Below are positions 5,688 to 13,261 of a stretch of DNA of 13,261 nt, in pieces. The DNA is taken from contig LJNA01000025.1 in NCBI GenBank assembly GCA_001304365.1, positions 1 through 13,261 on the forward strand, given 5' to 3'. A program made the translations under genes and the position numbers. Positions within the stretch are counted from its first letter, which is position 1. The number at the start of each line of letters is the position of its first letter. The notes under the pieces were generated by a model. That model was given only the letters and a program-made list of their open reading frames with translations. It searched no databases and was not told the origin of the DNA. Source of the DNA: Syntrophobacter sp. DG_60. Its GTDB lineage: Bacteria; Desulfobacterota; Desulfofervidia; Desulfofervidales; DG-60.

Positions 5688-7953
5688 TCCAAAGTCTATT
5701 TCCATCAGTGATTACCTTAATCATGCCTTGCCTATCCGTGGAATAGATCTTGTGGCCATATTGGCGGTAATATGCCAAAACCTTGGGTCTAATATGACCA
5801 GAAAGGATTACATACTTTGGGCTTACTGACTTAATAAAGGAATGATCATAAAAACGAGGTGCTAAAAGCACTGTGCTCCTTAAGTCAAAGCCATTTTTGA
5901 TCTCTGGGATGATATCTGGGGATAAGAGGAGGCTGAATTTACCATAGGTGAATTTTAATATTTGAGGACCAGGAGACTCTATAGTCACCCCATTAATTTC
6001 TTGGTATAGAGGCAGGGCTTTGGGTGAGATGCCTCTTTTATTTAGAGCATCCATAAGCCCCCTATTGGTTATTTTCCCATTTGACCAAAACACCTTTGGT
6101 CTAAATTGATTTACTAGAAAAGGGAGGCCATTTGAATAATTAGAAGAGGTCAATACAAGGTAATCTAACGAGGTAATCTTTTGCCTAAAAAGGAAAGGTG
6201 CAATCACCCTTTTCCCTATATCAAAATTTGATGAGCTTCCTCCATTAATCACCATATCTAGACCATGCGGGAACTGTACAAGCATGGCATTTCCCTTTCC
6301 TACATCTAAGAAGCTTATCTTAAGCTTTGAAGAAAGCATATGGGAAACAGGAACATAAGCCGTTTCTACCATTAAAATGGGCAATATGACAAAAAATGCA
6401 TATCTAAATGTCTTTATTCTAAGATTAGTAACACAAAAGATAACCCCATAAATGAGGGCAATTTCAAACCAGCCCGGTGAGATGACCCAAAGACCCGCTT
6501 TTGGCAAATTGCTCATAAAATGAATAAATGCCAAGAGTTTAGAAAGCCCCCATGCCCCAGAATTTATAAGCACATCAGAAATTGAAGGCAAAGCAAATAA
6601 GGTAAAGATTGAAAGGAGTCCTAAAGGGAGAACAAAAAAGGCTATTGCAGGAATGGCCACAATATTGGCTAAGGGGGCAATTAGGGAAAGACGGCAAAAA
6701 TAATGCATTACAAGAGGCAGGGTACCCAGCCATGCAGCTAGTGTGGCATAGAGACTGAATGTTAGCCACTTAAAGATTTTTTGGTACCAATTTTTGGGAG
6801 AAAAGTGAAAGATCCTTTTTGCTCCTGGAAGCCTTGGGGCGAGATAGATTAACGAAGCTAATGCCAAAAAGGAGAATTGAAAGGAGAGGTTGTATAACAT
6901 AGGGGGATAGAAGATCAAAAGCAGCCATGCCGCTGCTGCCAAAAGGAGCCAGCTATCCTTTCCATGTCCACTAAATAATACCCACCAAAGTAAAAGCAGC
7001 ATAATAAATGCCCTACTGGTGGCAGGGGAAAAATGGGTCAAAGCAGCATAAATAAAGGTTGGGATAAGACTTAAAATCACAATGATCTTTTTCAAATTAA
7101 ATTTTAACAAAAGACATTCTGAACGGGAAAATAGGAACCAAATAGTTGCGTACATTAACATCATTACCATGCCTAAATGCAGTCCAGAAATGGCCAAAAG
7201 GTGGCTTACCCCTGACTTGGAAAAATCATCCCTTAACCTTTCAGAAAGACCCTGTTTTTCTCCTAGAAGGAGGGTGGTATAAACTGCCTTTGTTTCAGAA
7301 GAAAGGTTTTTGTTAAGAAAAATACGTATTCTACCCCTTAAAGATTCTAAAAACCTTGACCATATGGATAAATCCTTATAGCCCATAATAGATAACCTAT
7401 TTTCACTGGTACTTAATTTTGCCCATACTCCCTTTGCTTTCCAAAATAGTGCATAATTGAAACGGCCTGGATTTAAAAACCCCTTTATCCTTTTAAGCCG
7501 CCCTATTACCTTTATCTTAGTTCCCAATGGATATGATGCTCCTTTATGTTGATAAACATCCATTAGGACTTTGCCCCTAAGGGGTATATATTGCTGGTTA
7601 ACTAATATGTGTAATTTCCCCAAGATTAATCTTGCCTTTTGGGGGTAATATGTAGGTGGTTGGATAACAGTGCCTATAAGGACAACCTTTTTATCAAAGT
7701 ATGGGGCAATTTTATTAGGTAAATTAAGGTATGAGGCCATAAGTGTAGCGCTGCAAAAGAACAAAAAACCACTAAATGAAATTAAAAAAACTCGGTATTT
7801 ATTATATGTTAGACAGCTAAATATAAAGAGTATTACAGCGCTTGCCAAAAATAGATAAAATCCTTGAGGCCATTTTCCTCCTAAAAGCAGACCCAGAAAG
7901 AAAGGAGGAAAGAAGGAAATAAGGGGAGATTTAATGTAATTACTCAATATCAT
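5674..7953 (-). CDS. ComEC/Rec2-family DNA uptake membrane protein with degenerate MBL-fold domain
   Basis: ComEC forms the inner-membrane channel for single-stranded DNA in natural transformation. With the chosen ATG (7953) the product has 759 residues and starts MILSNYIKSPLISFFPPFF, a typical ComEC N-terminus. The frame stays open to a TTG at 7992, but those 13 residues are repeat-derived; neither start has a good Shine-Dalgarno sequence. Numbered from the TTG, N-terminal membrane helices (about 20-90) precede an OB-like domain (about 100-195). The Competence domain follows, with SKSGVSHLLAISGLHLGM (258-275) and many hydrophobic helices to about residue 550. A C-terminal MBL-like domain starts LKISFLDVGKGNA (557-569). 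There the usual IDGG is INGG (582-585) and the metal motif (THxHxDH) is TSSNYSNG (615-622), so metal binding and nuclease activity seem lost. It follows murA and converges with nikR, overlapping it by 14 bp. Confidence 0.88.
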   Translation of the reverse strand: MILSNYIKSPLISFFPPFFLGLLLGGKWPQGFYLFLASAVILFIFSCLTYNKYRVFLISFSGFLFFCSATLMASYLNLPNKIAPYFDKKVVLIGTVIQPPTYYPQKARLILGKLHILVNQQYIPLRGKVLMDVYQHKGASYPLGTKIKVIGRLKRIKGFLNPGRFNYALFWKAKGVWAKLSTSENRLSIMGYKDLSIWSRFLESLRGRIRIFLNKNLSSETKAVYTTLLLGEKQGLSERLRDDFSKSGVSHLLAISGLHLGMVMMLMYATIWFLFSRSECLLLKFNLKKIIVILSLIPTFIYAALTHFSPATSRAFIMLLLLWWVLFSGHGKDSWLLLAAAAWLLLIFYPPMLYNLSFQFSFLALASLIYLAPRLPGAKRIFHFSPKNWYQKIFKWLTFSLYATLAAWLGTLPLVMHYFCRLSLIAPLANIVAIPAIAFFVLPLGLLSIFTLFALPSISDVLINSGAWGLSKLLAFIHFMSNLPKAGLWVISPGWFEIALIYGVIFCVTNLRIKTFRYAFFVILPILMVETAYVPVSHMLSSKLKISFLDVGKGNAMLVQFPHGLDMVINGGSSSNFDIGKRVIAPFLFRQKITSLDYLVLTSSNYSNGLPFLVNQFRPKVFWSNGKITNRGLMDALNKRGISPKALPLYQEINGVTIESPGPQILKFTYGKFSLLLSPDIIPEIKNGFDLRSTVLLAPRFYDHSFIKSVSPKYVILSGHIRPKVLAYYRQYGHKIYSTDRQGMIKVITDGNRLWITPF

Positions 7954-7982
7954 GTGGATTTTGAGTAATTGATTCCAAAATG

Positions 7983-8058
7983 CAAAGTGCAAATTGAAAA
8001 ATGCAAAATGAGAAAATGAGATTAGGTCAAAGGAAATAATTTTGCATCTTGCACTTTG
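7983..8058. repeat. AT-rich nested inverted repeats between murA and comEC
   Basis: CAAAGTGCAA (7983-7992) is repeated inverted at 8049-8058, and ATGCAAAAT (8001-8009) inverted at 8039-8047, making an imperfect hairpin of about 76 nt. Variants of TGCAAAatG and AAAATGAG recur through 7975-8080. This resembles a decayed intergenic repeat element. It spans most of the gap between the murA stop and comEC start; no gene or terminator is seen there. Confidence 0.5.
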
Positions 8059-8116
8059 TAATTTTCATTTTTTCAATGTTTGCCAAAAATTCTACTGAAT
8101 TTTGAGCAGATACGAT

Positions 8117-9367
8117 TTAACTAGGGACCCGCTCAATTTCAGCACCTAATGCTTTAAGCTTCACCTCTATGCGTTCATATCCCCTATCCAAGTGATAGAC
8201 CCTATAAACCTCTGTAGCGCCCTTTGCCGCCAGACCTGCCAAGACCAAAGAGGCACTGGCCCTTAGGTCTGATGCCATTACAGGGGCGCCTTTTAGGCCT
8301 TGGACACCCCATACTATTGCACTGCTACCATCGATCTTTATATTTGCTCCCATTCTCTTTAGCTCCAAGACATGCATAAATCTATTTTCAAAGATACGTT
8401 CAGTAATTACACTAATTCTATCGCCCAAACACATAAGGGCCATAAATTGGGCCTGCATGTCGGTAGGAAAACCAGGGTAAGAAAGTGTAGTTACATCTAT
8501 ACTGTGAATGGATGTACCTGCCTTTACTATAACTTTATTATGTTTTTCTTCAATGGTCATACCTGTTTCCCTCAATTTGTCAACCACTGCCTGCATATAG
8601 TTTAAACCACAATTTTTTATAATAATTTCACCTCCAGTAATCCCGGCCGCAACCATATAGGTGCCTGCCTCAATGCGGTCAGGGATGACAGTACATTCTG
8701 CCCCCGAAAGCCCATTTGTTCCTTCAATAGAGATGGTATTTGTACCTACTCCTTCAATCCTTGCGCCGCATTTATTTAGCATCTGAGCCAAGGCCTCTAT
8801 TTCGGGTTCGCGGGCTGCGTTTTTGATTACTGTAACTCCTTTAGCCAAGGTGGCAGCCATCATTAAATTCTCTGTACCGGTTACTGTAGGGATGTCTAAA
8901 TAGATATTTGCTCCCTTTAGGTGCCTTGCCCTTGCCTCAATGTAACCTTGATCGAGTCGGATTTCTGCCCCCATTTCTACAAGCCCCTTTAAATGTAAGT
9001 CTATGGGCCTAGCTCCAATAGCGCACCCTCCAGGTAAAGATACCTGGGCCCTCCCCAATCTAGCTACCAAGGGGCCCAATACAAGAATAGATGCCCGCAT
9101 AGTGCGCACTAAATCATAGGGAGCTACATAACTTTTTAAGTTTGCTGCATTTGCTTTTAGGCATTCACCCTCTTCAAATTCAACCCCTAAGTTGGCCAAT
9201 AATCTTTTTATAGTTACAATATCCCTTAATTTAGGCACATTATAATAGGAATGCCAATCAGAGGTTAAAAGGCTCGCTACTAACATGGGCAATGCTGCAT
9301 TCTTTGCCCCACTTATAGTAACCTCTCCTTTTAGAGGCCTACCACCTTTAATAACTAGCTTATCCAT
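8117..9367 (-). CDS. murA: UDP-N-acetylglucosamine 1-carboxyvinyltransferase
   Basis: MurA transfers enolpyruvate from PEP to UDP-GlcNAc, the first committed cytoplasmic step of peptidoglycan synthesis. The product has 416 residues (E. coli 419). It begins [20 protein letters not shown], followed by AKNAALPML with Lys22 and Asn23. The active-site loop is [16 protein letters not shown] with Cys115, so a fosfomycin-sensitive form is predicted (an Asp there confers resistance). Asp303 (PTDMQAQ), matching the catalytic Asp305 of E. coli, and the C-terminal [20 protein letters not shown] are conserved. It lies downstream of prmC, an arrangement often seen in deltaproteobacteria. The 117-nt gap to prmC is repetitive and there is no Shine-Dalgarno sequence before the ATG, although the start is secure from the protein. 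Confidence 0.97.
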   Translation of the reverse strand: MDKLVIKGGRPLKGEVTISGAKNAALPMLVASLLTSDWHSYYNVPKLRDIVTIKRLLANLGVEFEEGECLKANAANLKSYVAPYDLVRTMRASILVLGPLVARLGRAQVSLPGGCAIGARPIDLHLKGLVEMGAEIRLDQGYIEARARHLKGANIYLDIPTVTGTENLMMAATLAKGVTVIKNAAREPEIEALAQMLNKCGARIEGVGTNTISIEGTNGLSGAECTVIPDRIEAGTYMVAAGITGGEIIIKNCGLNYMQAVVDKLRETGMTIEEKHNKVIVKAGTSIHSIDVTTLSYPGFPTDMQAQFMALMCLGDRISVITERIFENRFMHVLELKRMGANIKIDGSSAIVWGVQGLKGAPVMASDLRASASLVLAGLAAKGATEVYRVYHLDRGYERIEVKLKALGAEIERVPS

Positions 9368-9484
9368 TTTCGTTAAATTATTAGTTCGTTAATTAGTCGA
9401 ATAGTTAATTTGTTAAATCATCAATTTCGTTAAACCGGTCAGTGATTTGACTACTCCCCGATTTGACGTTTCCGATTCAACCAT
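9368..9484. repeat. Degenerate GTTAAT-rich repeat between prmC and murA
   Basis: The gap is built from variants of short words such as TTCGTTAA, GTTAATT and ATTCAACcATTCAAC. TTTCGTTAAA occurs exactly at 9368-9377, touching the murA start codon, and again at 9425-9434. No gene, terminator or clear promoter is visible in it. It looks like a low-complexity intergenic repeat family distinct from the GGGGC hairpins and the 7983-8058 element. Confidence 0.5.
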
Positions 9485-10342
9485 TCAACGACTTTTTAGC
9501 GCAACTACCCTGGTATGTCCACTATAATCTTTAAAAAAACAAGGTGGGTCATAGGCACCTAAATTGCTCAGTCTTTCTATATCTGGTTTTTGGTCATAGC
9601 CGATTTCCATAATAAGCCAACCGCCTTTCCTTAGATATCTTGGACAGTTGTAAAGTAAGTAGCTAATGTATTTAAGACCATCAAGGCCTCCATCTAAGGC
9701 ACATCTGGGTTCATAGTCTTTTACCTCTGGGTCCAATGTATTTAAGATGGCCCTTTTTACATAGGGAGGGTTGCTAACTATGAAGTGAAAACACCCTTCT
9801 TTAAAGCATGTCAAATCTTTACTTTTTACTGAACCTACACTTACTTTATACTGCCTTATATTTTGTTTGGTACATTCTAATGCCTCATTAGAGATATCTG
9901 TAGCTATTATATGGGCATGAGGTAATTCTTTAGCCAAACAAATGGCGATTGCCCCACACCCTGTGCCCCAATCTAAGATGTAAGGGTGGGGAGTAGGACC
10001 TTTCTTTATAGTCTTAATAGCTGTTTCTACTAATTTCTCTGTTTCGGGACGGGGGATAAGGGTGGCTGGAGTGACTTTGAATCTAAGTGACCAGAATATC
10101 TTATCTCCCAATATATAGGCCAGGGGCTCATGCGCTAAACGCCTTTTTAAGATGGCTTTAAAGGCAGCTAGTTCTTTTTTTGTCAGAGGCTGGTCATAGT
10201 GTAGATAAAGCTCAAGACGAGAATGGTTTAAAACAGAGGCCAAGAGCAACTCAGAAGTCAATCTTGGGGCATCTATATCCTTTTTTTTAAGATAATCGGT
10301 GCTCCATTTCAGCAAACGCTGAATATCCCAAGGTTCATGCAT
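9485..10342 (-). CDS. prmC: Peptide chain release factor N5-glutamine methyltransferase
   Basis: PrmC methylates the Gln of the GGQ motif in release factors, raising termination efficiency; its substrate RF1 is coded by the gene directly upstream. The product has 285 residues. An N-terminal helical domain (about 1-90) recognises the release factor, with HEPLAYILGDKIFW (71-84) and IPRPETE (96-102). The SAM-dependent Rossmann domain has DWGTGCGAIAI (124-134, usual form DLGTGSG), ATDIS (147-151) and the catalytic NPPYV (191-195) that holds the glutamine side chain. The C-terminus GHTRVVAL matches the family. Its ATG shares one base with the prfA stop (TAATG), so translation is probably coupled. 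The adjacent second ATG at 10338 is out of frame. Confidence 0.96.
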   Translation of the reverse strand: MHEPWDIQRLLKWSTDYLKKKDIDAPRLTSELLLASVLNHSRLELYLHYDQPLTKKELAAFKAILKRRLAHEPLAYILGDKIFWSLRFKVTPATLIPRPETEKLVETAIKTIKKGPTPHPYILDWGTGCGAIAICLAKELPHAHIIATDISNEALECTKQNIRQYKVSVGSVKSKDLTCFKEGCFHFIVSNPPYVKRAILNTLDPEVKDYEPRCALDGGLDGLKYISYLLYNCPRYLRKGGWLIMEIGYDQKPDIERLSNLGAYDPPCFFKDYSGHTRVVALKSR

Positions 10343-11436
10343 TAGAAGTTTACAGCACCGGTGGCCTCTGTTTGGAAGTGGGTAATCAAGGCATCTATAA
10401 TTTTATCTAAATCTCCTGCTAATATTTCTTCTAATTGGTGAAGAGTAAGGTCAATGCGATGGTCTGTTACCCTATTTTGAGGGAAATTATAGGTACGGAT
10501 GCGCTCACTTCTGTCCCCCGTACCCACTTGGGTCTTTCTTTGCTCTGCGATCTTTTCTTCCTGCTGCCTTTGTTTCACGTCTAAAAGGCGGGATCTTAAA
10601 ATCTTCATAGCTTTAGCCTTATTTTTATGCTGAGAGCGTTCATCTTGACACTGAGCCACAATGCCCGTAGGAACATGAGTAATTCTAACGGCGGAATCAG
10701 TCACATTCACATGCTGTCCCCCTGGTCCAGAGGCCCGAAATACCTCTGTCTTTAAGTCCTTTGGATCAATATCAATATCTATATCTTCTGCCTCAGGTAA
10801 GATAGCTATTGTAACAGCTGAAGTATGAATACGCCCTTGCGCCTCTGTAATGGGTATCCGTTGTACACGGTGAACCCCACTTTCATATTTAAGACGGCTA
10901 TAAGCGCCTTTACCTTCAATAAGGATAATAACTTCCTTAAAGCCCCCTATGCCCGTAAGGTGTGAACTGAGTATTTCTGCATTCCATCCTTTGTTTTCAG
11001 CATATTTGCTATACATTTTTAAAAGATCTGTGGCAAATAGGGCTGCTTCTTCCCCCCCTGTGCCAGCCCTTATTTCCAAAACTACATTTCTTTTGTCATT
11101 TGGGTCTTTAGGTAAAAGAAGGATTTTTAAAGTCTTCTCTAGTTGCTCCATCTTCTTCTTAATTTCCGCTATCTCCGCCTTTGCTAGAAGCTTAATTTCT
11201 TCATCTTTATCTTGCAAAAGTTCCCTATTTTGGAACAATTCTCTTTCTAAATTGCTATATTTTTGGTAGACTTGAACAATTTTAGATAACTCCGCATGTT
11301 CCTTAGCGTATTTTTGGTATTTTTCAGGATTTGATAACATTGCAGGGTTGGCCAGAGCAGTTTCCAGCTCTGTATATCTATTTTTTATACCCTCTAATGT
11401 TTGCCAGATATTACTCTGATTCCTCACTAATTCCAT
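10342..11436 (-). CDS. prfA: Peptide chain release factor 1 (RF1)
   Basis: RF1 recognises UAA and UAG stop codons and triggers peptide release on the ribosome. The product has 364 residues (E. coli 360). A long helical N-terminal domain (about 1-110) precedes the core. [16 protein letters not shown] (193-208) contains the codon-reading tripeptide at 195-197, here P-I-T where E. coli has P-A-T. The RF1 class, rather than RF2, is shown by this P-x-T form. The catalytic loop [18 protein letters not shown] (234-251) has GGQ at 239-241, the target of PrmC. The ATG has AAGGAG a few bases upstream, lying inside the 3' end of rpmE, which it overlaps by 26 nt in another frame. The first ten residues are slightly longer than usual; an internal GTG at codon 4 is a less likely start. 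Confidence 0.97.
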   Translation of the reverse strand: MELVRNQSNIWQTLEGIKNRYTELETALANPAMLSNPEKYQKYAKEHAELSKIVQVYQKYSNLERELFQNRELLQDKDEEIKLLAKAEIAEIKKKMEQLEKTLKILLLPKDPNDKRNVVLEIRAGTGGEEAALFATDLLKMYSKYAENKGWNAEILSSHLTGIGGFKEVIILIEGKGAYSRLKYESGVHRVQRIPITEAQGRIHTSAVTIAILPEAEDIDIDIDPKDLKTEVFRASGPGGQHVNVTDSAVRITHVPTGIVAQCQDERSQHKNKAKAMKILRSRLLDVKQRQQEEKIAEQRKTQVGTGDRSERIRTYNFPQNRVTDHRIDLTLHQLEEILAGDLDKIIDALITHFQTEATGAVNF

Positions 11437-11623
11437 ACTTCTCCTTAAATTTTTCTATTCGTCCTGTGGTATCAATAAATTTTTTCTTGCCAGTAAAAAA
11501 AGGATGGCACTTAGCACAAATTTCTACCTTAAGGTCCTTTTGGGTAGAACCCACTTCTAACTCAAATCCACAGGCGCATCTAATCTTAGTGCGGTAATAT
11601 TTAGGATGAATTTCCTTTTTCAT
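11411..11623 (-). CDS. rpmE: 50S ribosomal protein L31, zinc-binding type
   Basis: L31 is a small ribosomal protein bridging the large-subunit central protuberance and the small-subunit head. The product has 70 residues and begins [14 protein letters not shown]. Cys16 and Cys18 (CACG) with Cys36 and Cys39 (CAKC) form the zinc site of the C+ type; the zinc-free paralogue (YkgM/RpmE2) lacks these. [20 protein letters not shown] (45-64) is the usual C-terminal block. A strong AAGGAGG sits about 5 nt upstream of the ATG. It lies between rho and prfA, a common order in proteobacteria. The zinc-rich form implies the protein could also act as a zinc store, as known for the family. Confidence 0.97.
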   Translation of the reverse strand: MKKEIHPKYYRTKIRCACGFELEVGSTQKDLKVEICAKCHPFFTGKKKFIDTTGRIEKFKEKYGISEESE

Positions 11624-11679
11624 GCAACCTCCTTATTGATATAAGCTTTAATGCAAAAATCCTACTAGCGACCTAAAAG

Positions 11680-11708
11680 GTAATATAAAAAAATTTTTAA
11701 AATGTAAA
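11680..11708 (-). promoter_or_regulatory. Weak candidate promoter upstream of rpmE
   Basis: TTTACA (11708-11703) and TATTAC (11685-11680), 17 bp apart, lie just after the rho stop in the 88-nt rho-rpmE gap. The surrounding A/T runs make chance matches likely. No terminator is seen after rho, so rpmE may be read from both this site and the rho promoter. Confidence 0.25.
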
Positions 11709-11711
11709 TAG

Positions 11712-12959
11712 TCACTGATTCATAGAGTTTAGGAATTCTTCATTTGTTTCAGTGACCTTAATTTTATCTAATAAAAATTCCATGGCATCTGCAGGATTTA
11801 AAGGAGATAGAAGCTTTCTTAAAAGCCAGATCCTGGGCAAATAATGGGGGTCTGTAAGTAATTCCTCTTTTCTTGTCCCGGATTTATTAATATCAATGGC
11901 TGGGAATACCCTTTTATCACTAAGACGGCGATCCAAATTTATTTCCATGTTGCCAGTCCCCTTAAATTCTTCGAAAATGACTTCATCCATACGGCTACCA
12001 CTCTCAATTATGGCAGTGGCCATTATAGTCAAACTGCCACCTTCTTCTATGTTTCTTGCTGCTCCAAAAAAACGCTTAGGGCGATGTAGGGCATGGGCAT
12101 CAATGCCCCCAGATAATATCTTGCCGCTGGCAGGCATAATGGCATTAGAGGCCCTTGCTAAACGGGTAAGGCTATCTAATAAGATTGTTACATCTTTTCT
12201 ATATTCTACCAACCTCTTGGCCTTTTCCATGACTATTTCAGCAACTTGGATGTGACGATGAGCAGGTTCATCAAAGGTAGAGCTAATTACCTCTGCATCT
12301 ACAGAGCGTATCCAATCTGTGACCTCTTCTGGTCGTTCATCGATGAGGAGTATAATGAGGTATACTTCCGGGTGGTTAGCACAAATTGCATGGGCAATGT
12401 CTTTAAGGAGCATAGTCTTACCTGTTCTGGGGGAGGCCACAATCAATCCCCTTTGCCCTTTTCCAATAGGGGTGAGTAGATCCATAATCCGTGTGGAATA
12501 GTTTGTGGGACTATATTCTAATTTGATCTTTTCATTTGGGAAAAGCGGGGTAAGGTGGTCAAAGAGTGCTATTTCTTTTGCCCTTTCAGGAGATCCATAA
12601 TTGATATTTTCCACCTTTAATAGGGCAAAGTATTTTTCAGCCTCTTTGGGTGGTCTGATTTGTCCAGAAACTGTATCCCCTGTTCTCAAATTAAATCTTC
12701 TAATCTGAGATGGCGAGATGTAAATATCATCTGGACCAGGGAGGTAATTGTTATAAGGAGATCTTAAAAAACCAAATCCATCCGGTAAAATCTCTAATAC
12801 GCCTTCTCCATAGATTACTCCACTCTTCTCAGACTGGGCTTGAAGTAAGGAGAAAATAAGCTCCTGTTTTGCCATATTGCTAGCACCTTCTACGTTAAGC
12901 TCCCTGGCTAATGCAAGTAAATCACCGATTCTCATGGCCTTAAGTGCAGTTAAATTCAT
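11712..12959 (-). CDS. rho: Transcription termination factor Rho
   Basis: Rho is a ring-shaped hexameric RNA-dependent ATPase and helicase that ends transcription of untranslated RNA. The product has 415 residues (E. coli 419). The N-terminal Rho-N helical domain (about 1-45) is followed by the cold-shock-like RNA-binding domain, with DGFGFLRSP (60-68) as the RNP1 motif. In the ATPase core the P-loop reads ASPRTGKT (175-182) where E. coli has APPKAGKT: the Walker lysine is kept, but the other residues vary. [11 protein letters not shown] (207-217), Walker B ILLDS (259-263), the Q-loop [20 protein letters not shown] (283-302) and FKGTGNMEI are intact. The ATG has GAGGG about 7 nt upstream. The predicted promoter lies about 165 nt away, giving a long leader, which would suit autoregulated early termination as known for E. 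coli rho. Confidence 0.97.
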   Translation of the reverse strand: MNLTALKAMRIGDLLALARELNVEGASNMAKQELIFSLLQAQSEKSGVIYGEGVLEILPDGFGFLRSPYNNYLPGPDDIYISPSQIRRFNLRTGDTVSGQIRPPKEAEKYFALLKVENINYGSPERAKEIALFDHLTPLFPNEKIKLEYSPTNYSTRIMDLLTPIGKGQRGLIVASPRTGKTMLLKDIAHAICANHPEVYLIILLIDERPEEVTDWIRSVDAEVISSTFDEPAHRHIQVAEIVMEKAKRLVEYRKDVTILLDSLTRLARASNAIMPASGKILSGGIDAHALHRPKRFFGAARNIEEGGSLTIMATAIIESGSRMDEVIFEEFKGTGNMEINLDRRLSDKRVFPAIDINKSGTRKEELLTDPHYLPRIWLLRKLLSPLNPADAMEFLLDKIKVTETNEEFLNSMNQ

Positions 12960-13122
12960 AAACCATCCCTCTTAATTTTTTTTAATAGACTTGTTAAGCT
13001 TGAAAGAATAAGGCTTTAGTCACCTTCATAAATTGGAAAACATTTAAAAATTTATTTTATTAAAAACCCTCAGATACCTTTAGTTCAATCTTTCATTTCG
13101 AACCTCAAGGTGGGTAAATTTC

Positions 13123-13151
13123 TGTATAAAACTTTTTCCCAAAATTGTCAA
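13123..13151 (-). promoter_or_regulatory. Candidate promoter of rho
   Basis: A perfect TTGACA (13151-13146) and TATACA (13128-13123) are separated by 17 bp. A start near 13116 gives about 155 nt of leader before the rho ATG. The leader (12960-13115) contains A/T-rich sequence and no convincing reading frame or strong hairpin. The -35 box is one arm of an inverted repeat. Confidence 0.55.
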
Positions 13152-13168
13152 CCCCAAAAATTGACAAT
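13144..13168. promoter_or_regulatory. Inverted repeat overlapping the rho -35 box
   Basis: ATTGTCAA (13144-13151) and TTGACAAT (13161-13168) are perfect 8-bp inverted arms around CCCCAAAAA. The left arm is the -35 box on the minus strand. The right arm also belongs to a second dyad, TGACA-A-TGTCA (13162-13172). The placement suits an operator that would block polymerase, though no regulator is known. Confidence 0.4.
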
Positions 13169-13171
13169 GTC

Positions 13172-13226
13172 ATTTAAAAATTAAAAGTGCACTGTTTTTA
13201 ATAGATTTAAAAATTAAAAGTGCACT
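13172..13226. repeat. Two identical 22-bp direct repeats upstream of the rho promoter
   Basis: Positions 13172-13193 and 13205-13226 are identical over 22 bp, with an 11-bp spacer (33-bp period, about three helical turns). Each unit is A/T-rich, starts ATTTAAAAATT and ends with GTGCACT, which contains the palindrome GTGCAC. They lie 21 bp upstream of the predicted -35. The rest of 13227-13261 shows nothing recognisable. Confidence 0.7.
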
Positions 13227-13261
13227 TCATGATTAGTGTATTAAAGCCCCCAACGTTAGAG

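Noticed and set aside
11331..11597. Plus-strand open frame of 88 codons across prfA and rpmE
   Set aside because: It is antisense to two secure genes and has no ribosome site or family features.
13172..13226. Possible CRISPR array
   Set aside because: There are only two repeat units of 22 bp with an 11-bp spacer, no leader and no cas genes; direct regulatory or dispersed repeats are more likely.

Overview
This window is ordinary chromosomal DNA from a low-GC Gram-negative bacterium. KdsD, which makes the Kdo precursor of lipopolysaccharide, points to an outer membrane. The gene order rho-rpmE-prfA-prmC-murA, a ribbon-helix-helix NikR and an Fe-S-type PurF together suggest a deltaproteobacterial or Thermodesulfobacteriota-like lineage. 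That placement is inference from gene content and composition, not from any search.

Layout: all genes lie on the minus strand except nikR. Reading in the minus direction from the right edge, there is a long non-coding rho leader with strong promoter hexamers and unusual repeats (13261-12960). Next comes rho, rpmE, prfA, prmC, murA and a comEC homologue (12959-5674). The rpmE-prfA and prfA-prmC pairs overlap. murA and comEC are each preceded by AT-rich degenerate repeat DNA and lack a visible Shine-Dalgarno sequence. nikR faces comEC and the two stop-codon ends overlap by 14 bp. The block cysS - HU gene - purF - kdsD - dapA-like gene (4985-1, the last cut by the window edge) follows. HU has its own promoter and terminator, and purF-kdsD-dapA-like form a tight three-gene unit (ATGA overlap, then a 5-nt gap).

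Functions: most products are housekeeping. They cover transcription termination (Rho), ribosome structure and translation release (L31, RF1, PrmC methylating RF1), peptidoglycan (MurA), LPS (KdsD), purines (PurF), tRNA charging (CysS) and nucleoid structure (HU). NikR is a nickel-responsive repressor with no nickel uptake gene in view.

No new multi-gene system is evident. The points worth a second look are: a ComEC whose metallo-beta-lactamase-like domain has lost its metal-binding motif; a DapA-family protein lacking the usual catalytic Tyr; GGGGC-hairpin repeats around cysS, one of which codes for an extra CysS tail; a perfect 24-bp palindrome upstream of nikR; a possibly leaderless purF; and tandem plus inverted repeats at the rho promoter.
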